Positions 36,353 through 37,768 of a DNA stretch of 37,768 nt are shown here, one piece after another (positions within the stretch are counted from its first letter, which is position 1; the number at the start of each line of letters is the position of its first letter). Under the pieces are notes generated by a model. It did not search any database. It saw only the letters and a list, made by a program, of their open reading frames with translations, and was not told the origin of the DNA. Both the position numbers and the translations under genes were made by a program. Origin of the DNA: an uncultured Pelagibacteraceae bacterium (GTDB lineage Bacteria; Pseudomonadota; Alphaproteobacteria; Pelagibacterales; Pelagibacteraceae); NCBI GenBank assembly GCA_902612575.1, contig CACMDZ010000007.1:1-37768 (forward strand). Reading direction: 5' to 3'.

Positions 36353-37642
36353 ATGAAAAAAAAATACTTTATAAATGCAAATATAATTGATCCGTATAAT
36401 TCATTAAATGAGACAGGTGGATTAATAATTGGTGAAAATGGTAAGATTGAGGCTGTTGGAAAAAAAGTAAATACTAATAACATTCCATCTCGTGAAAAAG
36501 TAATTGATTTAAAAGGAAAACATATATTCCCGGGTTTAGTAGATATGCGTGTATTTGTTGGTGAGCCTGGTTTTGAATATAAAGAAAATTTTAGAACTTT
36601 GAGCGAAGCTGCATTATCAGGTGGAGTAACATCAGTTGTAACAATGCCTAACACAAATCCAGTAATTGATAATGTTTCAATTGTTGATTTTCTTAGAAGA
36701 AGAGGAAGAGATAAATCTAAAATAAATATTTTTCCAACTGCTGCATTAACTGTAAATACAGAGGGAGAGAACATGACTGAATTTGGGTTATTGCAAGGAA
36801 AAGGGATTATTGGATTTACAGATGGAATTAAAACTATTCAAAACCCAAGAATAATGAATAGAATTATGAATTCAGCCTCAGATTTAAATTCTTTAATTAT
36901 ACAACATGCTGAAGATGCAGAGTTATCGAAAGATGGAATGATTAATGATGGGATAATTGCTACAAAACTTGGTTTGCAGGGAATTCCTGTAAGTGCTGAA
37001 TTGTTGATCTTAGAAAGAGATTTAACTTTATTAGAGTATAATAATTGTAGATACCATATATCACAAATTTCATCAGCGAGCTCAGTTGAAATAATTAAAG
37101 AGAGAAAGAGTAAAGTTAACTTTAGCTGCGGTGTTTCAATTAATAATTTATCTTTAAATGAAAATGATATTGGTGATTTTAAAACATTTTTAAAGTTGTC
37201 TCCACCTTTGAGGACTGAAGAAGATAGAAATGCTTTAGTTCAAGGATTGGTCGATGAAACAATTGATGTAATAGTATCAGACCACAAACCTGAAGACGAA
37301 GAAAATAAAAGATTAACTTTCGCACAAGCAGAAACTGGTGCATCAGGTATCGAAACTTTATTGCCATTAAGTTTGGAGTTATATCATAATGGATCAGTAA
37401 AATTAGAAACTATTATAAAGGCTTTAACATCTAATCCTGCAAAAATACTTAAAATAAATAAAGGTAACTTATCAATAGGTAATGATGCTGATTTTTGTAT
37501 AGTAGACATAAACAAACCATGGGTAGTGAGAAAAGAAAAATTAATATCGAAATCAAAAAATACACCAATAGAAGATAAAAAATTGCAAGGTAAAGTAATA
37601 AATACTTTTGTTAATGGAGAAGAATTGTTTAAGGCTGAATAA
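36353..37642 (+). CDS. pyrC: Dihydroorotase-like protein, probably catalytically inactive (PyrC')
   Basis: The 429-residue protein aligns along its length with class I dihydroorotases, but the metal motif DMHVHLREPG reads [10 protein letters not shown] (64-73): both histidines are replaced (R66, F68) and the arginine is G70. Another expected histidine is Q in YHISQIS. The SDHKPED segment and the QHAED histidine are kept. Such non-catalytic PyrC' proteins are known partners that stabilise aspartate transcarbamoylase. A true dihydroorotase should be elsewhere. It follows pyrB with no gap. Confidence 0.93.
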   Translation: MKKKYFINANIIDPYNSLNETGGLIIGENGKIEAVGKKVNTNNIPSREKVIDLKGKHIFPGLVDMRVFVGEPGFEYKENFRTLSEAALSGGVTSVVTMPNTNPVIDNVSIVDFLRRRGRDKSKINIFPTAALTVNTEGENMTEFGLLQGKGIIGFTDGIKTIQNPRIMNRIMNSASDLNSLIIQHAEDAELSKDGMINDGIIATKLGLQGIPVSAELLILERDLTLLEYNNCRYHISQISSASSVEIIKERKSKVNFSCGVSINNLSLNENDIGDFKTFLKLSPPLRTEEDRNALVQGLVDETIDVIVSDHKPEDEENKRLTFAQAETGASGIETLLPLSLELYHNGSVKLETIIKALTSNPAKILKINKGNLSIGNDADFCIVDINKPWVVRKEKLISKSKNTPIEDKKLQGKVINTFVNGEELFKAE

Positions 37643-37768
37643 TGGATTACATAATTACAGCTTTAATATCTTATTTATTTGGCTCAATTCCTTTTGGATA
37701 CATATTTACAAAAATATTTCTTAAAAAAGATATAAGAGATCTGGGATCTGGAAATATAGGGGCTACAA
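37642..37768 (+). CDS. plsY: Glycerol-3-phosphate acyltransferase PlsY, 5' part only
   Basis: Forty-two codons are in the window before it ends. The start [20 protein letters not shown], then [22 protein letters not shown], matches the N-terminal membrane helix and the first GSGNxGAT motif of PlsY, which acylates glycerol-3-phosphate from acyl-phosphate. The ATG shares a base with the pyrC stop (TAATG), so it is the fourth gene of the ruvX-pyrB-pyrC unit. Confidence 0.95.
   Translation, partial: MDYIITALISYLFGSIPFGYIFTKIFLKKDIRDLGSGNIGAT

Noticed and set aside
36163..36774. Minus-strand frame of 203 codons over pyrB/pyrC
   Set aside because: Antisense to two well-supported genes and with no recognisable domain.
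1..37768. CRISPR arrays, insertion sequences, prophage
   Set aside because: No regularly spaced repeats, transposase, integrase or phage structural gene was recognised on either strand.

Overview
The window is a very AT-rich, tightly packed stretch of a streamlined alphaproteobacterial chromosome. Gene content, gene order, lysine/asparagine/isoleucine-rich proteins and almost absent intergenic DNA point to the SAR11 clade (Pelagibacterales). This assignment is inference from the sequence; no database was searched. Forty protein genes (two cut by the window edges) and one tRNA are supported. No gap between genes exceeds about 75 bases, so there is no long non-coding stretch. I see no insertion sequence, integrase, prophage or CRISPR array.

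Layout. (1) 1-3350 is surface-polysaccharide DNA: a two-domain glycosyltransferase running off the left edge, a small GIY-YIG protein overlapping its start, and a divergent GT-A-type transferase. (2) 3351-5456 is hppA, a proton-pumping pyrophosphatase with its own promoter. (3) 5528-12900 is one leftward operon: 2-oxoglutarate oxygenase, rpiB, glyA, nrdR, ribD, ribE, ribBA, ribH, nusB, thiL. (4) hemB lies alone, rightward (12968-13948). (5) 13949-21270 is a second leftward operon: dapA, smpB, folK, a RelA/SpoT homologue, pyrE, pdxJ, acpS, lepB, rnc, recO. (6) slt is rightward and is followed at once by a leftward tRNA-Ser(GCU). (7) 23644-28713 is the heterotetrameric sarcosine oxidase operon soxBDAG. 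(8) A leftward set follows: an O-methyltransferase, trhO and a MATE exporter, preceded by gatCAB. (9) From 34913 rightward: ruvX, pyrB, a dihydroorotase-like pyrC and the start of plsY.

How the genes work together. The rib genes cover riboflavin synthesis except the first GTP step, because the GTP cyclohydrolase II half of RibBA has lost its catalytic motifs. Riboflavin feeds the flavins of sarcosine oxidase, which yields glycine and a one-carbon unit on folate; glyA interconverts glycine and serine. The pyrimidine genes are split (pyrE, pyrBC), and the PyrC partner lacks its metal-binding histidines. GatCAB, TrhO, SmpB, RNase III and NusB serve translation and RNA metabolism.

The least ordinary features are degenerate or shortened versions of standard enzymes (RibBA, PyrC, RelA/SpoT, the NrdR zinc knuckle, the RibD reductase domain), a nested dyad in the tRNA-Ser/soxB divergent promoter, an 11-bp hairpin in front of pyrB, and convergent genes that meet with no spacer. 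I did not find a clearly new multi-gene system. Promoter calls are by eye and need transcript mapping.
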